DNA of 64,000 nucleotides from VAZQ01 sp963744275 (GTDB lineage: Bacteria > Pseudomonadota > Alphaproteobacteria > Rhizobiales > Xanthobacteraceae), in contig CAVUSX010000019.1 of the NCBI GenBank assembly GCA_963744275.1, positions 434,001 through 498,000 of the forward strand. The letters are read 5' to 3'. The translations under genes and the position numbers were made by a program. Below, piece after piece: positions 1-8,626 of the stretch (position 1 is the first letter of the stretch; each line of letters starts with the position of its first letter). The notes under the pieces were generated by a model, which made no database searches, was not told where the DNA came from, and saw only the letters and a list, made by a program, of their open reading frames with translations.

Positions 1-1013
1 GTCACCGCCTCCTCGTTGAGCTCGTAGCGGCCGGCCTCGATGCGGGAGAGATCGAGGATCTCGTTGATCAGGCCGAGCAGATGCACACCCGAATTGTGGA
101 TGTCGCCGGAATAGTCCTTGTAGGCGGCCACGCTGTGGGGGCCGAAGATCTCGGTCTGCATCACCTCGGAGAAGCCGAGAATGGCGTTGAGCGGCGTTCG
201 CAGCTCATGGCTCATCTGCGCCAGGAAGCGCGACTTGGCGATATTGGCGGCTTCCGCGCGCCGGCGCGCCTCGTCGGAGATCGCCTTGGAGGTCTCGAGC
301 TCCCCGATCAGTGCGTCCTTCTCGGCGCGCGCCTCCAGCGTCGCCAGCATGGTCGAATAGAGCCGGTAGGTGAGGAGCGAGAAGTAGCCCTGCGCGGTGA
401 GCGCCATGATCGAAAGGATATAGTCGTGCAGGTTGGCGTTGAGGGCGAACTCGAGCGCCACCGCCGCCGAGACCGGCATGGTGGCGGCGAACACCGCGAT
501 CGGCACGCTCGACGCCAGCATGCTCGACACCGCCACCACCAGCAGCATCACGAACAGCATGAATGTGTTCGATCCCTCGTCCGGGCCGGCCGGATGGATG
601 AGGATGAACATCCAGGCCAGCCCGAAGAACAGATCGAGCATGATGAAGCGCAGGCGCCAGAAGCGCAGGTTGGCGCTGCCCTGCGGCTCGGCCAGGAACT
701 GCCGGCACTTGGTCACCATGATGGCATGGATCGCCAGCACGGCGCTGGTCCAGATGCCGGCGGTGAGCGCCCCGATCCACAAGCTCGAGAGGAACCCGAC
801 CGTGCCCACCAGCAGCAGCACCACCAGGGAGGCCGACAGGCGGTTCTGCGCGAACAGGCGCAGGAGCTCGTAGTCGAAAGCCGGGCGGGTGCCGGTGGTC
901 GAGATCAGCCGGTCACGCGCCTCGCGCACGTGCTGCGCGGATGCGCGGCGGCGCTTCGCGGAGGACGGCTCGGTCGAAGGGGCGACATCGCGGTGATCGC
1001 TGGCAACGCTCAT
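1..1013 (-). CDS. Sensor histidine kinase, 3' end beyond window
   Basis: N-terminal part of a membrane-bound sensor histidine kinase; the gene runs off the left edge, so the ATP-binding domain is not seen. From the ATG at 1013 the protein has a short charged N-terminus, several hydrophobic segments between about residues 60 and 210 (for example FIMLDLFFGLAWMFILI and FMLFVMLLVVAV), a charged helical linker, and a HisKA domain. The H-box FLAQMSHELRTPLNAILGF carries the phosphorylated His269 (codon at 207-209). It is followed by NEILDLSRIEAGRYEL, typical of PleC/DivJ/PdhS-like kinases of alphaproteobacteria. The cell-cycle assignment is inference from this similarity; the sensed signal is unknown. 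No response regulator lies beside it. Confidence 0.85.
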   Translation of the reverse strand, partial: MSVASDHRDVAPSTEPSSAKRRRASAQHVREARDRLISTTGTRPAFDYELLRLFAQNRLSASLVVLLLVGTVGFLSSLWIGALTAGIWTSAVLAIHAIMVTKCRQFLAEPQGSANLRFWRLRFIMLDLFFGLAWMFILIHPAGPDEGSNTFMLFVMLLVVAVSSMLASSVPIAVFAATMPVSAAVALEFALNANLHDYILSIMALTAQGYFSLLTYRLYSTMLATLEARAEKDALIGELETSKAISDEARRRAEAANIAKSRFLAQMSHELRTPLNAILGFSEVMQTEIFGPHSVAAYKDYSGDIHNSGVHLLGLINEILDLSRIEAGRYELNEEAV

Positions 1014-1149
1014 GACGGCTGGTATTCGGCCTTAAGGTCTTGCCCCCCAGCCTGCCCCCAAATCCTTAAGATGAGGCTTAAGAGACCGCTAAAATCCCTG
1101 GTTAAGAAAGAATTTCCGCGGTTTAGCGACGCCGAATTTTCTGTCGGAT

Positions 1150-1320
1150 TCCCTCCCCCTGAAAGGGGGAGGGTGGCGCCCATTAGCCGCGTTTACGCGC
1201 GTCTTCGACGCGCTATGGGCGCCGGGTGGGGGTCCCGCGTCCCCGCAAATTCAGTGTTTGTCGCGTGACCCCCACCCGACCCGCTTTGCGGGTCGACCTC
1301 CCCCTTGCAGGGGGAGGTAA
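1150..1320. repeat. GC-rich palindromic dispersed repeat, copy 1
   Basis: The 347-bp gap between the kinase and the dehydrogenase holds a palindromic repeat. It begins with ccctccccctgaaaggggg, ends with cccccttgcagggggaggt, and has an internal gacccgctttgcgggtc hairpin. Copies with the same building blocks lie at 10034-10225 and 35842-36075. The inner gcgtttacgcgcgtcttcga also recurs near 15.7 kb and 44.6 kb. No gene is seen in the gap. Confidence 0.7.
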
Positions 1321-1360
1321 GCCTGAGAGCGCACTGGTTTCGTCATACGAGCGGACGCCT

Positions 1361-2230
1361 TCACCGTTCGAGCCGCGCCAACAGGCTCGAGGTATCCCAG
1401 CGCCGGCCGCCCATCTTCTGCACCTCCGAATAGAACTGATCGACCAGCGCGGTGACCGGCAGCTGGGCGCCGTTGCGGCGCGCCTCGGCGAGGCAGATGG
1501 ACAGATCCTTGCGCATCCAATCGACCGCGAAGCCGAAATCGAACTTGCCGGCGAGCATGGTCTTGTAGCGGTTCTCCATCTGCCAGGACTGGGCCGCGCC
1601 CTTGGAGATCGTCTCGACCACGGCTTCGACGTCGAGGCCGGCCTTGCGGGCGAAATGCAGTCCCTCGGCGAGCGCCTGCACCAGGCCGCCGATGCAAATC
1701 TGGTTCACCATCTTGGTGAGCTGGCCGGCGCCGGCGGGGCCGAGGTGCTTGCACATGCGCGCATAGGCCATGATGACACTCTCGGCGCGTCCATAGGGCG
1801 CCGCATCGCCGCCGCACATCACGGTCAAGGCGCCGTTCTCGGCGCCGGCCTGGCCGCCGGAGACCGGCGCATCGATGAAATCGAAGCCGCGTTTGCCGGC
1901 TTCGGCATGCAGCTCGCGCGCGATGTCGGCCGACGCGGTGGTGTGGTCGACGAACACCGCGCCCTTCTCGATCCCCGCGAAGGCGCCGTCCGGCCCGAGC
2001 GTCACCTCGCGCAGGTCGTCGTCGTTGCCGACGCAGGCCATGACGAAGTCCTGGCCTTGCGCCGCCTGCCGCGGCGTCGGCGCGAGCCGGCCATGATGCT
2101 GGGCCACCCATTTCTCGGCCTTGGCGATGGTGCGGTTGTAGACCGTGACCTCGTGGGCGCCTTTGCCCTTGAGGTGTCCGGCCATCGGATAGCCCATGAC
2201 GCCGAGACCGAGAAATGCCACCTTGGCCAT
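1361..2230 (-). CDS. NAD(P)-dependent oxidoreductase, 3-hydroxyisobutyrate dehydrogenase family
   Basis: A 289-residue beta-hydroxyacid dehydrogenase. The N-terminal Rossmann motif FLGLGVMGYPMAGHL (residues 6-20) binds NAD(P). The substrate loop DAPVSGGQAGAENG (120-133) and the catalytic lysine K173 in GAGQLTKMVNQ are intact, followed by the all-helical C-terminal domain. The length is normal for the family. Members reduce or oxidise 3-hydroxyisobutyrate, tartronate semialdehyde, glyoxylate or succinic semialdehyde, and the exact substrate cannot be read from sequence. It starts at an ATG preceded by GGAGGAATC, a strong ribosome-binding site. It is divergent from the apbC gene, and 143 bp between the two starts holds both promoters. 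Confidence 0.88.
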   Translation of the reverse strand: MAKVAFLGLGVMGYPMAGHLKGKGAHEVTVYNRTIAKAEKWVAQHHGRLAPTPRQAAQGQDFVMACVGNDDDLREVTLGPDGAFAGIEKGAVFVDHTTASADIARELHAEAGKRGFDFIDAPVSGGQAGAENGALTVMCGGDAAPYGRAESVIMAYARMCKHLGPAGAGQLTKMVNQICIGGLVQALAEGLHFARKAGLDVEAVVETISKGAAQSWQMENRYKTMLAGKFDFGFAVDWMRKDLSICLAEARRNGAQLPVTALVDQFYSEVQKMGGRRWDTSSLLARLER

Positions 2231-2373
2231 GATTCCTCCTTAGCCGTTTCGTGCGGCTTGTCGCGGTGCCGGCGACGGTCCGCGATGCCTATATGTCGGC
2301 CAAGTCTATAGAACCGATCCGGCACCGTCTCTATGGTGCGGACCGCAAGCCCAAACAGCAAACGAAGAGCACG

Positions 2374-3498
2374 ATGGCACCGACCAAACAACAGGTTCTC
2401 GACAGCCTCGCCAAGATCGCCGGCCCCGATGGAGCGCCGCTCACCGCGAGCGGAAAGCTGTCGGACGTGATGGTCACCGACGGCAAGGTGTTCTTCTCGA
2501 TCACCGTGGACGCGGCCGCCGTGCAGGCCTGGGAGGGAGTGCGCGATCGCGCCGAAGCTGCCGCGCGCGCGGTGCCGGGCGTGCAATCCGCGCTGGTGGC
2601 GCTCACCGCCGAGCGCAAGGGTTCGGGGCCGTCGCCCGCTGCGGGGCCTGCGCGCGGCGCGCCGGCGCAGCCCGCGGCCCGCGGCGCTCCATCACCGATC
2701 GGCGTGCCCGGGGTCGAGGCCATCATTGCGGTGGCATCCGGCAAGGGCGGGGTCGGCAAATCGACCACCGCGGTCAATCTGGCGCTCGGGCTGCGCGATC
2801 TCGGGCTCAAGGTCGGCATCCTGGATGCCGACATCTATGGCCCGTCCTTGCCGAAGCTGCTCGCCATCAAGGAGCGGCCGCAGACCTTGGGCGGCACCCG
2901 CCTGAAGCCGATCACCCGCTACGGCCTCACCGTGATGTCGATCGGATTCCTGATCGACGAGGAAACCCCGATGATCTGGCGCGGCCCCATGGTGATCTCG
3001 GCCCTGACCCAGATGCTGCGCGAGGTCGAATGGGGCACGCTCGACGTCATGGTGGTGGACATGCCGCCCGGCACCGGCGATGCCCAGCTCACCATGGCCC
3101 AGCAGGTGCCGCTCAAGGGCGCCGTCATCGTCTCCACCCCGCAGGACCTCGCCTTGATCGATGCGCGGCGCGGCATCGCGATGTTCCGCAAAGTGAATGT
3201 GCCGGTGCTCGGCATCATCGAGAACATGAGCTACTTCCTGTGCCCGCAATGCGGGACGCGCTCCGACATCTTCAGCCATGGCGGCGCCCGCCACGAGGCC
3301 GAGCGGCTGGGCGTGCCGTTCCTGGGCGAGGTGCCGCTGCACATGGACATCCGGGAGAAATCGGATTCCGGCCTGCCGGTGGTGGCCACCATGCCGGAGG
3401 GCCCCTTGGCCACGGTCTATCGCGACATCGCCGCCAAGGTGCGCGATCAAATCAAAGGCGCCACCCGCGTGGCGCCGAACATCGTCATCGAGGAGTAG
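2374..3498 (+). CDS. apbC: Iron-sulfur cluster carrier ATPase ApbC/Mrp
   Basis: A cytoplasmic P-loop ATPase (374 residues) that carries [4Fe-4S] clusters to apoproteins. A DUF59/MIP18-like domain occupies residues 1-80, then an Ala/Pro-rich linker, then the ATPase with the deviant Walker A GKGGVGKST (123-131), DADIYGPSLP, and VVDMPPGTGD as Walker B. The CPQC pair that bridges the cluster in the dimer is present near residue 290. The ATG at 2374 is chosen, after GAAGAG, over an in-frame upstream start at 2251, because the family begins with the helix QQVLDSLAKI. It converges on moaA; MoaA is itself an Fe-S enzyme, but no co-transcription is possible in this arrangement. Confidence 0.93.
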   Translation: MAPTKQQVLDSLAKIAGPDGAPLTASGKLSDVMVTDGKVFFSITVDAAAVQAWEGVRDRAEAAARAVPGVQSALVALTAERKGSGPSPAAGPARGAPAQPAARGAPSPIGVPGVEAIIAVASGKGGVGKSTTAVNLALGLRDLGLKVGILDADIYGPSLPKLLAIKERPQTLGGTRLKPITRYGLTVMSIGFLIDEETPMIWRGPMVISALTQMLREVEWGTLDVMVVDMPPGTGDAQLTMAQQVPLKGAVIVSTPQDLALIDARRGIAMFRKVNVPVLGIIENMSYFLCPQCGTRSDIFSHGGARHEAERLGVPFLGEVPLHMDIREKSDSGLPVVATMPEGPLATVYRDIAAKVRDQIKGATRVAPNIVIEE

Positions 3499-3563
3499 GG
3501 CGCAATCGCTTTATTGCGCCATCTTCCTTGGCCGGGCGGCGCAATAAAGCGATTGCGCCCTAC
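3495..3563. repeat. Inverted REP pair between apbC and moaA
   Basis: Two 26-bp arms (3495-3520 and 3538-3563) are exact reverse complements around a 17-bp spacer. Each arm is itself a hairpin (ggcgcaat ... attgcgcc). The outer edge of each arm contains TAG, which is the stop codon of apbC on one strand and of moaA on the other. It probably works as a bidirectional terminator; that role is inferred from its position, as there is no U-run. Confidence 0.75.
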
Positions 3564-4609
3564 CCACCCGTCACGTTCATGTGGCGGGCCAGCGCCGGGC
3601 GCTGGTGGCGGCGGTCGATGATGAAATCGTGGCCCTTGGGCTTGCGCGCGATCGCATCCTCGATCGCGGCTTCGAGCGGTCCGTCGTGCGGCGAGAGCCG
3701 CAGCGGAGAGCGCAGGTCGGCGGCGTCCTCCTGGCCGAGACACATGTAGAGGGTGCCGGTGCAGGTCACCCGCACCCGATTGCAGGATTCGCAGAAATTG
3801 TGGGTGAGGGGGGTGATGAAGCCGAGCCGCCCGCCGGTCTCCTTGACCTCGACGTAGCGCGCCGGGCCGCCGGTGCGATAATCGATCTCCTCGAGGGTGT
3901 AGCGCTCGGCCAGGCGGGCACGCACCAGCGAGAGCGGCAGATACTGCTCGAGCCGGCCGGCCCCGATATCGCCGAGCGGCATCACCTCGATGATGGTGAG
4001 GTCCATGCCGCGCCCGTGCGCCCAGGCCACCAGATCGCCGAGCTCGTCCTCGTTCACGCCCTTGAGCGCGACCGCGTTGATCTTCACGCGCAAGCCGGCG
4101 GCGAGCGCGGCGTCGATGCCGGCCGCGACCTTGTCGAGCTCGCCCCAGCGCGTGATGGTGCGGAACTTGTCGGGATCGAGCGTATCGAGCGAGACGTTGA
4201 TGCGCTCGACCCCGTGCGCCGCCAGCTCGGGCGCATATTTGGCGAGCTGCGAGCCGTTGGTGGTGATGGTGAGCTCGTCCAGCGCGCCGGCGGCCAGATG
4301 GCGCGAGAGCGAGGACACGAGCGTCATGATGCCCCGCCGCACCAGCGGCTCCCCGCCGGTGAGCCGCAGCTTGCGCACGCCCCGCGCGATGAAGACGCCG
4401 CACAGGCGATCGAGCTCTTCCAGGCTGAGCAGATCGGCCTTCGGCAGGAAGGTCATGTCCTCCGCCATGCAATAGACGCAGCGGAAGTCGCAGCGGTCCG
4501 TCACCGAGACGCGCAGATAGGTGATGGAGCGCCCGAACGGATCGACCAGGGCGTCGCCGGGCCGATGCTGCGGACGTTCGATGTCGAGCGTTGTGACGCC
4601 TTGGGTCAT
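3560..4609 (-). CDS. moaA: GTP 3',8-cyclase MoaA
   Basis: Radical-SAM enzyme for the first step of molybdenum cofactor synthesis, converting GTP to 3',8-cyclo-GTP in the cytoplasm. The 349-residue protein has the N-terminal SAM cluster motif CDFRCVYCM (Cys40, 44, 47), the GGEPLVRRG SAM-binding segment, and the second C-terminal 4Fe-4S site CESCNRVRVTCTGTLYMCLG. All key cysteines are present and the length is normal. It starts at an ATG after AAGAAGG. No other moa gene lies in the window; its partner MoaC must be elsewhere. Confidence 0.96.
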   Translation of the reverse strand: MTQGVTTLDIERPQHRPGDALVDPFGRSITYLRVSVTDRCDFRCVYCMAEDMTFLPKADLLSLEELDRLCGVFIARGVRKLRLTGGEPLVRRGIMTLVSSLSRHLAAGALDELTITTNGSQLAKYAPELAAHGVERINVSLDTLDPDKFRTITRWGELDKVAAGIDAALAAGLRVKINAVALKGVNEDELGDLVAWAHGRGMDLTIIEVMPLGDIGAGRLEQYLPLSLVRARLAERYTLEEIDYRTGGPARYVEVKETGGRLGFITPLTHNFCESCNRVRVTCTGTLYMCLGQEDAADLRSPLRLSPHDGPLEAAIEDAIARKPKGHDFIIDRRHQRPALARHMNVTGG

Positions 4610-4709
4610 GGGCCTTCTTATCGGAGTTGCGGTGACGGCGCGATACCGGGCATCGGGGCTTGAGAGCGGCCACCCGGCATCTGGCTCTATCTAGTAATTC
4701 TGACGGAGA

Positions 4710-5327
4710 TCAGCCAGGGCGTCCAGGCACGGGGCCTGCCGGATGGCCGCGCGTATTGGCGCAGCCGCTTCCGGCTATTGCGGCGCCGGCGGCCACGGAT
4801 AGCCCTGGCTCGCGGCCGGATAGGCGCCGTTGCTTGGAGGCGGCGCGGCGGCCTGGGTCTGCGTTTGGGTCTGAAGTCTGGGTCTGGGCCCGCGCCGGCG
4901 GCGGGCTGGCTGCGCTGGTCTTCTTCTTGGCGACCGGCGCTGGCCTGGCGGGCTTGACCGGCGCGGCCGGCTGCAGCTCGACATACACCGGATTGGGCTG
5001 CAGGCGGCTATCGCCGCCTTTGCCGTCCACCCGGACCGGCAGCGTCTGCGGCTGGTAGCCGGTCATCTGGACCGTCACCGCCAATTCGTTGTCGGTGGGC
5101 ACGGTCAGCTCACAAGGGGTCCGGCAGGTCTGGCCCTGGGAGGTACGGGCGTCGGCGCCCGGCGGTTCCAACTCGATGCGGAGCACCTCGGTGGAGGGGC
5201 CGGACTTGAACATATCGAAGCTCGGCATGGACATGGAGCATGCGGCGAGGGCGGAGCCACATCCCACGGCGGCGATAACGCGGCAGATGCTGCTTACGGC
5301 TATGCGGCTGACGGTTCTGCGGCTCAT
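4710..5327 (-). CDS. PEGA-domain lipoprotein, C-terminus probably frameshifted
   Basis: Predicted exported lipoprotein. From the ATG at 5327 (GGGGG six bases upstream) the N-terminus RIAVSSICRVIAAVGCGSAL leads to the lipobox LAAC, so the mature protein would be anchored by a lipidated cysteine. A PEGA-like domain follows (RIELEPPGADARTSQGQTC ... TVQMTGYQPQTLPV), with two cysteines that could pair, and then a Pro/Ala linker. In the short cagac repeat near 4874 one extra base moves translation out of frame. Removing it restores QTQTQTQTQAAAPPPSNGAY and a stop at 4775, giving about 183 residues. As written, the last 50 or so residues are probably wrong. Function unknown. Confidence 0.7.
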   Translation of the reverse strand: MSRRTVSRIAVSSICRVIAAVGCGSALAACSMSMPSFDMFKSGPSTEVLRIELEPPGADARTSQGQTCRTPCELTVPTDNELAVTVQMTGYQPQTLPVRVDGKGGDSRLQPNPVYVELQPAAPVKPARPAPVAKKKTSAASPPPARAQTQTSDPNADPGRRAASKQRRLSGREPGLSVAAGAAIAGSGCANTRGHPAGPVPGRPG

Positions 5328-5487
5328 GGTCATCCCCCACCCATCGAGGCGGCCTAGACCCCCCATTTGCCCCCCGATCAAGACCATACGGTCGCGACCA
5401 CAGGGGCGCAACTCGATACCGTTCGGCGGCCGTCGCGGTCTGTCCTAAAGTCCATCTAAGTGTGGCGGCCATAAGGTGAATTGCCCA

Positions 5488-6186
5488 TTAACTTTCTGCG
5501 GAAATTCCACCCTTATGGGCCGCCAGGAGGGCAAAGACCGCCGCCGGCAGCCGCGCGAAGCTGCTCACGATCCGGTCCGGGGCGAGCGCGGCGACCGGGG
5601 TTTCGCTGTAGCCGAAATCGACCGCGATGACCGCAATTCCGGCCGCCCGGGCCACCGCAATGTCCGTGATCGCGTCCCCCACCATGATCGACCTGTCCGA
5701 ACGGCCACCGGCCCGCGCAACCGTGCCGTGCAAGATCGCGGCATCGGGCTTTTGCACCCCGAACGTGTCGGCGCCGCAGATGGCGGCAAACCGCTTGGTC
5801 AGGCCGAGGGCGTCCAGGAGCCGCAGCGACAACCATTCGAGCTTGTTGGTGCAGACCGCCAGGCGGCAGCCGCCGCGGACGAGCTCGTCGAGGGCGGCCT
5901 CGACCCCGGGGAACGGGCGCGAGCGATCCGCGATATGGGCCGCATAATGCTCGATGAATTGGCCGACCATGCGCTCCACCTCGGCCGCGACCGGGGTCAG
6001 ACCCTCGGCCCGCAGGCCGCTTTCGATCATGTGCCGGGCGCCGCCGCCCACCATGTTGCGGGCCGCCGCGAAGGCGACCGGCGGCAGGCCCTCGCGGCGG
6101 AGGATCGCGTTGAGGGTGGCGATCAGATCGGGCGCGGTATCGACCAGCGTGCCGTCGAGATCGAAAACGATGGTGGGGGCCGTCAT
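5488..6186 (-). CDS. gph: Phosphoglycolate phosphatase (HAD family)
   Basis: A 232-residue HAD hydrolase. The nucleophile motif FDLDGTLVDTAPDL (8-21) is the Gph signature. Motif II threonine lies in AVCTNK, motif III lysine in GVQKPDAAIL, and the acidic pair in MVGDAITD. It removes phosphate from 2-phosphoglycolate, formed by oxidative DNA damage repair or by Rubisco oxygenation. The ATG at 6186 lies divergent from rpiA with about 180 bp between. In related genomes gph, rpiA and gor are usually neighbours, which supports the call; other small phosphate esters cannot be excluded as substrates. Confidence 0.9.
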   Translation of the reverse strand: MTAPTIVFDLDGTLVDTAPDLIATLNAILRREGLPPVAFAAARNMVGGGARHMIESGLRAEGLTPVAAEVERMVGQFIEHYAAHIADRSRPFPGVEAALDELVRGGCRLAVCTNKLEWLSLRLLDALGLTKRFAAICGADTFGVQKPDAAILHGTVARAGGRSDRSIMVGDAITDIAVARAAGIAVIAVDFGYSETPVAALAPDRIVSSFARLPAAVFALLAAHKGGISAES

Positions 6187-6370
6187 GATGGGCGGATCGG
6201 TAGAGCATTTTCAGGAAAAGTGGAATTCCGGTTTTCCGTCCGAAAATGCGACCAGCGCCAAATGAGCATTTCAGGAAAAGGGGAAACCCCGATGGCCCTA
6301 TGCGGCCTGTGCGATCATGGCTAGATAGGTGGCACCTTGAGCCCACTTACGATCCTCAACCGCGACCGCG

Positions 6371-7096
6371 ATGGACATCGACAGCCAAAAGCGTGCCGCC
6401 GCGGCGCGCGCCCTGCAATTCGTCGAGCCCGGCATGCGGCTGGGGCTGGGCACCGGCTCGACCGCGCGCCATTTCGTCGAGCTCTTGGCCGAGCGGGTGC
6501 GCGGCGGCCTGCGCGTCGTCGCCGTGCCGACCTCCGAGGCGACGCGCCGTGATGCGCAGCGCCTGGGCGTGCCGCTGACCACGCTCGATGAGACGCCCGC
6601 GCTCGATCTGACCGTGGACGGGGCCGACGAGATCGCGCCCGATCTCAGCCTGATCAAGGGCGGCGGCGGGGCGCTGTTGCGGGAGAAGATCGTGGCCAGT
6701 GCCAGCGCCCGCATGGTCGTCATCGCGGATGAATCGAAATGGGTGGCCATGCTCGGACGCTTTCCGTTGCCGATCGAGGTGGTGCCGTTCGGTCTGGCGG
6801 CCACCCGGGCGGCGGTCGAGGCGGCGGCCGCGGCTGCCCATTGCCCGGGGCCGGCGCTGCTGCGTCAGGCCGCGGGTGGCCTGCCATTCGTCACCGATTG
6901 CGGTCATTGGATACTCGATGCGGCGCTCGGGCGGATCGCCGATCCGGGCGCGCTCGCCGATCGGCTCGCCCGCATCCCCGGCGTGGTCGAGCACGGATTG
7001 TTCATCGGGCTAGCGCAGACCGCCATTCTGGCGGGCCCCGAGGGGGCTCGCGTGGTCGGAGAGCCAGCCGCCAACGAAACGGACCAGCATGCCTGA
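6371..7096 (+). CDS. rpiA: Ribose-5-phosphate isomerase A
   Basis: Interconverts ribose 5-phosphate and ribulose 5-phosphate in the pentose phosphate pathway. The 241-residue protein shows the RpiA signatures GLGTGSTARHFVELL, DGADEIAPDLSLIKGGGGAL and EKIVASASARMVVIADESK, which hold the catalytic acid, the substrate lysine and the phosphate loop. GLFIGLA near the end is also characteristic. Its last eight bases overlap the start of gor, so the two are translationally coupled. Both feed redox balance through NADPH-producing and NADPH-using steps, although that link is inference. Confidence 0.95.
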   Translation: MDIDSQKRAAAARALQFVEPGMRLGLGTGSTARHFVELLAERVRGGLRVVAVPTSEATRRDAQRLGVPLTTLDETPALDLTVDGADEIAPDLSLIKGGGGALLREKIVASASARMVVIADESKWVAMLGRFPLPIEVVPFGLAATRAAVEAAAAAAHCPGPALLRQAAGGLPFVTDCGHWILDAALGRIADPGALADRLARIPGVVEHGLFIGLAQTAILAGPEGARVVGEPAANETDQHA

Positions 7097-8474
7097 CAGC
7101 AAAGTCGACCTGTTCGTGATCGGAGCCGGATCGGGCGGCGTGCGCGCCGCGCGGATCGCCGCCCGCCACGGCGCGCGCGTGATGGTCGCCGAGGAGTACC
7201 GGATCGGCGGCACCTGCGTCATCCGGGGCTGCGTGCCCAAGAAGCTCCTGGTCTACGCGTCGCGCTTCGCCGACGAGTTCGAGGATGCCGCCGGCTACGG
7301 CTGGACCGTGCCCAAGCCGTCGTTCGACTGGGCCACCCTGATCGCCAACAAGGATCGCGAGATCGCCCGGCTGGAATCGGCCTATGTGGGGGCGCTGGAG
7401 CGGGCGGGCGTGAGCATCGTGCGCTCGCGCGCGATCCTGGAGGATCCCCATACGGTCTTCCTGCAGGCGAGCGGGGAGCGCATCTCCGCCCGCCACATCC
7501 TCATCGCCACCGGGGCGGCGCCCCATATGGGGCCCCCGATCCCCGGCATCGCGCACGTGATCTCCTCCAACCAGGCCTTTCATCTGGAGGCGCTGCCCAA
7601 GCGCGTGCTGGTGCAGGGCGGCGGCTATATCGCGGTCGAGTTCGCCGCCATCTTCAACGGCCTCGGCGCGCAGGTGACGCTGGTCTATCGCGGCGACAAC
7701 ATCCTGCGCGGCTTCGACGACGACCTGCGCGCCCATTTGCGCACCGAGATGGAGCGCCGCGGTATCAGGATCGTCACCGGCCGAACCGTGATCTCCGTCG
7801 AGGAGACGCGCGGTTCATACCTCGCCGAATTGTCGGATGGCGAGGAGGTCGCGGTCGACAAGGTCATGTTCGCCACCGGCCGCCATCCCAACGTGGAGGG
7901 CTTCGGGCTCGAAGCGGTCGGTGTGCGGCTCGCCCCCAATGGCGGCATCGAGGTGGACGCCTACTCGCAAACCCGCGTGCCCCACATCTACGCGGTCGGC
8001 GACGTCACCAACCGGATCAATCTCACGCCGGTCGCGATCCGGGAAGGACACGCTTTCGCGGACACCGTGTTCGGCAACAAGCCGACCCGGGTCGATCATG
8101 CCGATGTGCCGACCGCGGTCTTCTCCGAGCCCGAAATCGGCACCATCGGGCTCACCGAGGCGCAGGCCTGCGCGCAATTGCCCAAGGTCGATATCTACAA
8201 GACCATGTTCCGTCCCATGAAGGCCACGCTTGCGGGCCGCGACACACGGGCGTTCATGAAGCTCGTGGTCGATGGCACCAGCGACCGCGTGGTCGGCTGC
8301 CATATCGTGGGCGCGGACGCCGGCGAGATGATCCAGCTGGTCGGCATCGCGGTGAAGATGAAGGCCACCAAGGCCGATTTCGACGCCGTGATGGCGGTGC
8401 ATCCGACCGCCAGCGAGGAGCTGGTGACGCTGCGCGAGAAGGCCGCGAGCTACGAGCGGCAGGCCGCCGAGTAG
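7089..8474 (+). CDS. gor: Glutathione-disulfide reductase
   Basis: Cytoplasmic FAD-dependent disulfide reductase that regenerates GSH with NADPH. At 461 residues it has FAD motif VIGAGSGGVRAARIAA, the redox-active disulfide GGTCVIRGCVPKKL, the NADPH-binding segment VQGGGYIAVEFAAI, the second FAD motif TRVPHIYAVGDVT, and the dimer-interface catalytic HP in AVHPTASEE. CVIRGCVPKK rather than CVNVGCVPKK is the form common in alphaproteobacteria and plants. It begins inside the end of rpiA, so it forms an operon with it. Confidence 0.94.
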   Translation: MPDSKVDLFVIGAGSGGVRAARIAARHGARVMVAEEYRIGGTCVIRGCVPKKLLVYASRFADEFEDAAGYGWTVPKPSFDWATLIANKDREIARLESAYVGALERAGVSIVRSRAILEDPHTVFLQASGERISARHILIATGAAPHMGPPIPGIAHVISSNQAFHLEALPKRVLVQGGGYIAVEFAAIFNGLGAQVTLVYRGDNILRGFDDDLRAHLRTEMERRGIRIVTGRTVISVEETRGSYLAELSDGEEVAVDKVMFATGRHPNVEGFGLEAVGVRLAPNGGIEVDAYSQTRVPHIYAVGDVTNRINLTPVAIREGHAFADTVFGNKPTRVDHADVPTAVFSEPEIGTIGLTEAQACAQLPKVDIYKTMFRPMKATLAGRDTRAFMKLVVDGTSDRVVGCHIVGADAGEMIQLVGIAVKMKATKADFDAVMAVHPTASEELVTLREKAASYERQAAE

Positions 8475-8626
8475 CGGCAAACCGCCGAAGCGGAAGGGCC
8501 GCCGAAGCGACAGGCCGCCGAATAGCAGCGCGCCCCAGCCACCGGCCTTTTGCTGGCCTCCGGCGCCTGCGGTCGTGTATAAGCCCGCCAAATCGAGTGC
8601 GAAGTTGTAAACCGGAGGGCCATGTG

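Noticed and set aside
81..1268. Long plus-strand open frame (395 codons) rich in His, Arg and Glu
   Set aside because: It lies opposite the sensor kinase gene, has the composition of a GC-rich antisense shadow, and shows no family motif.
2251..2373. N-terminal extension of ApbC by 41 codons
   Set aside because: The family starts at the DUF59 helix encoded from 2374, the extension has no homology, and GAAGAG precedes the ATG at 2374.
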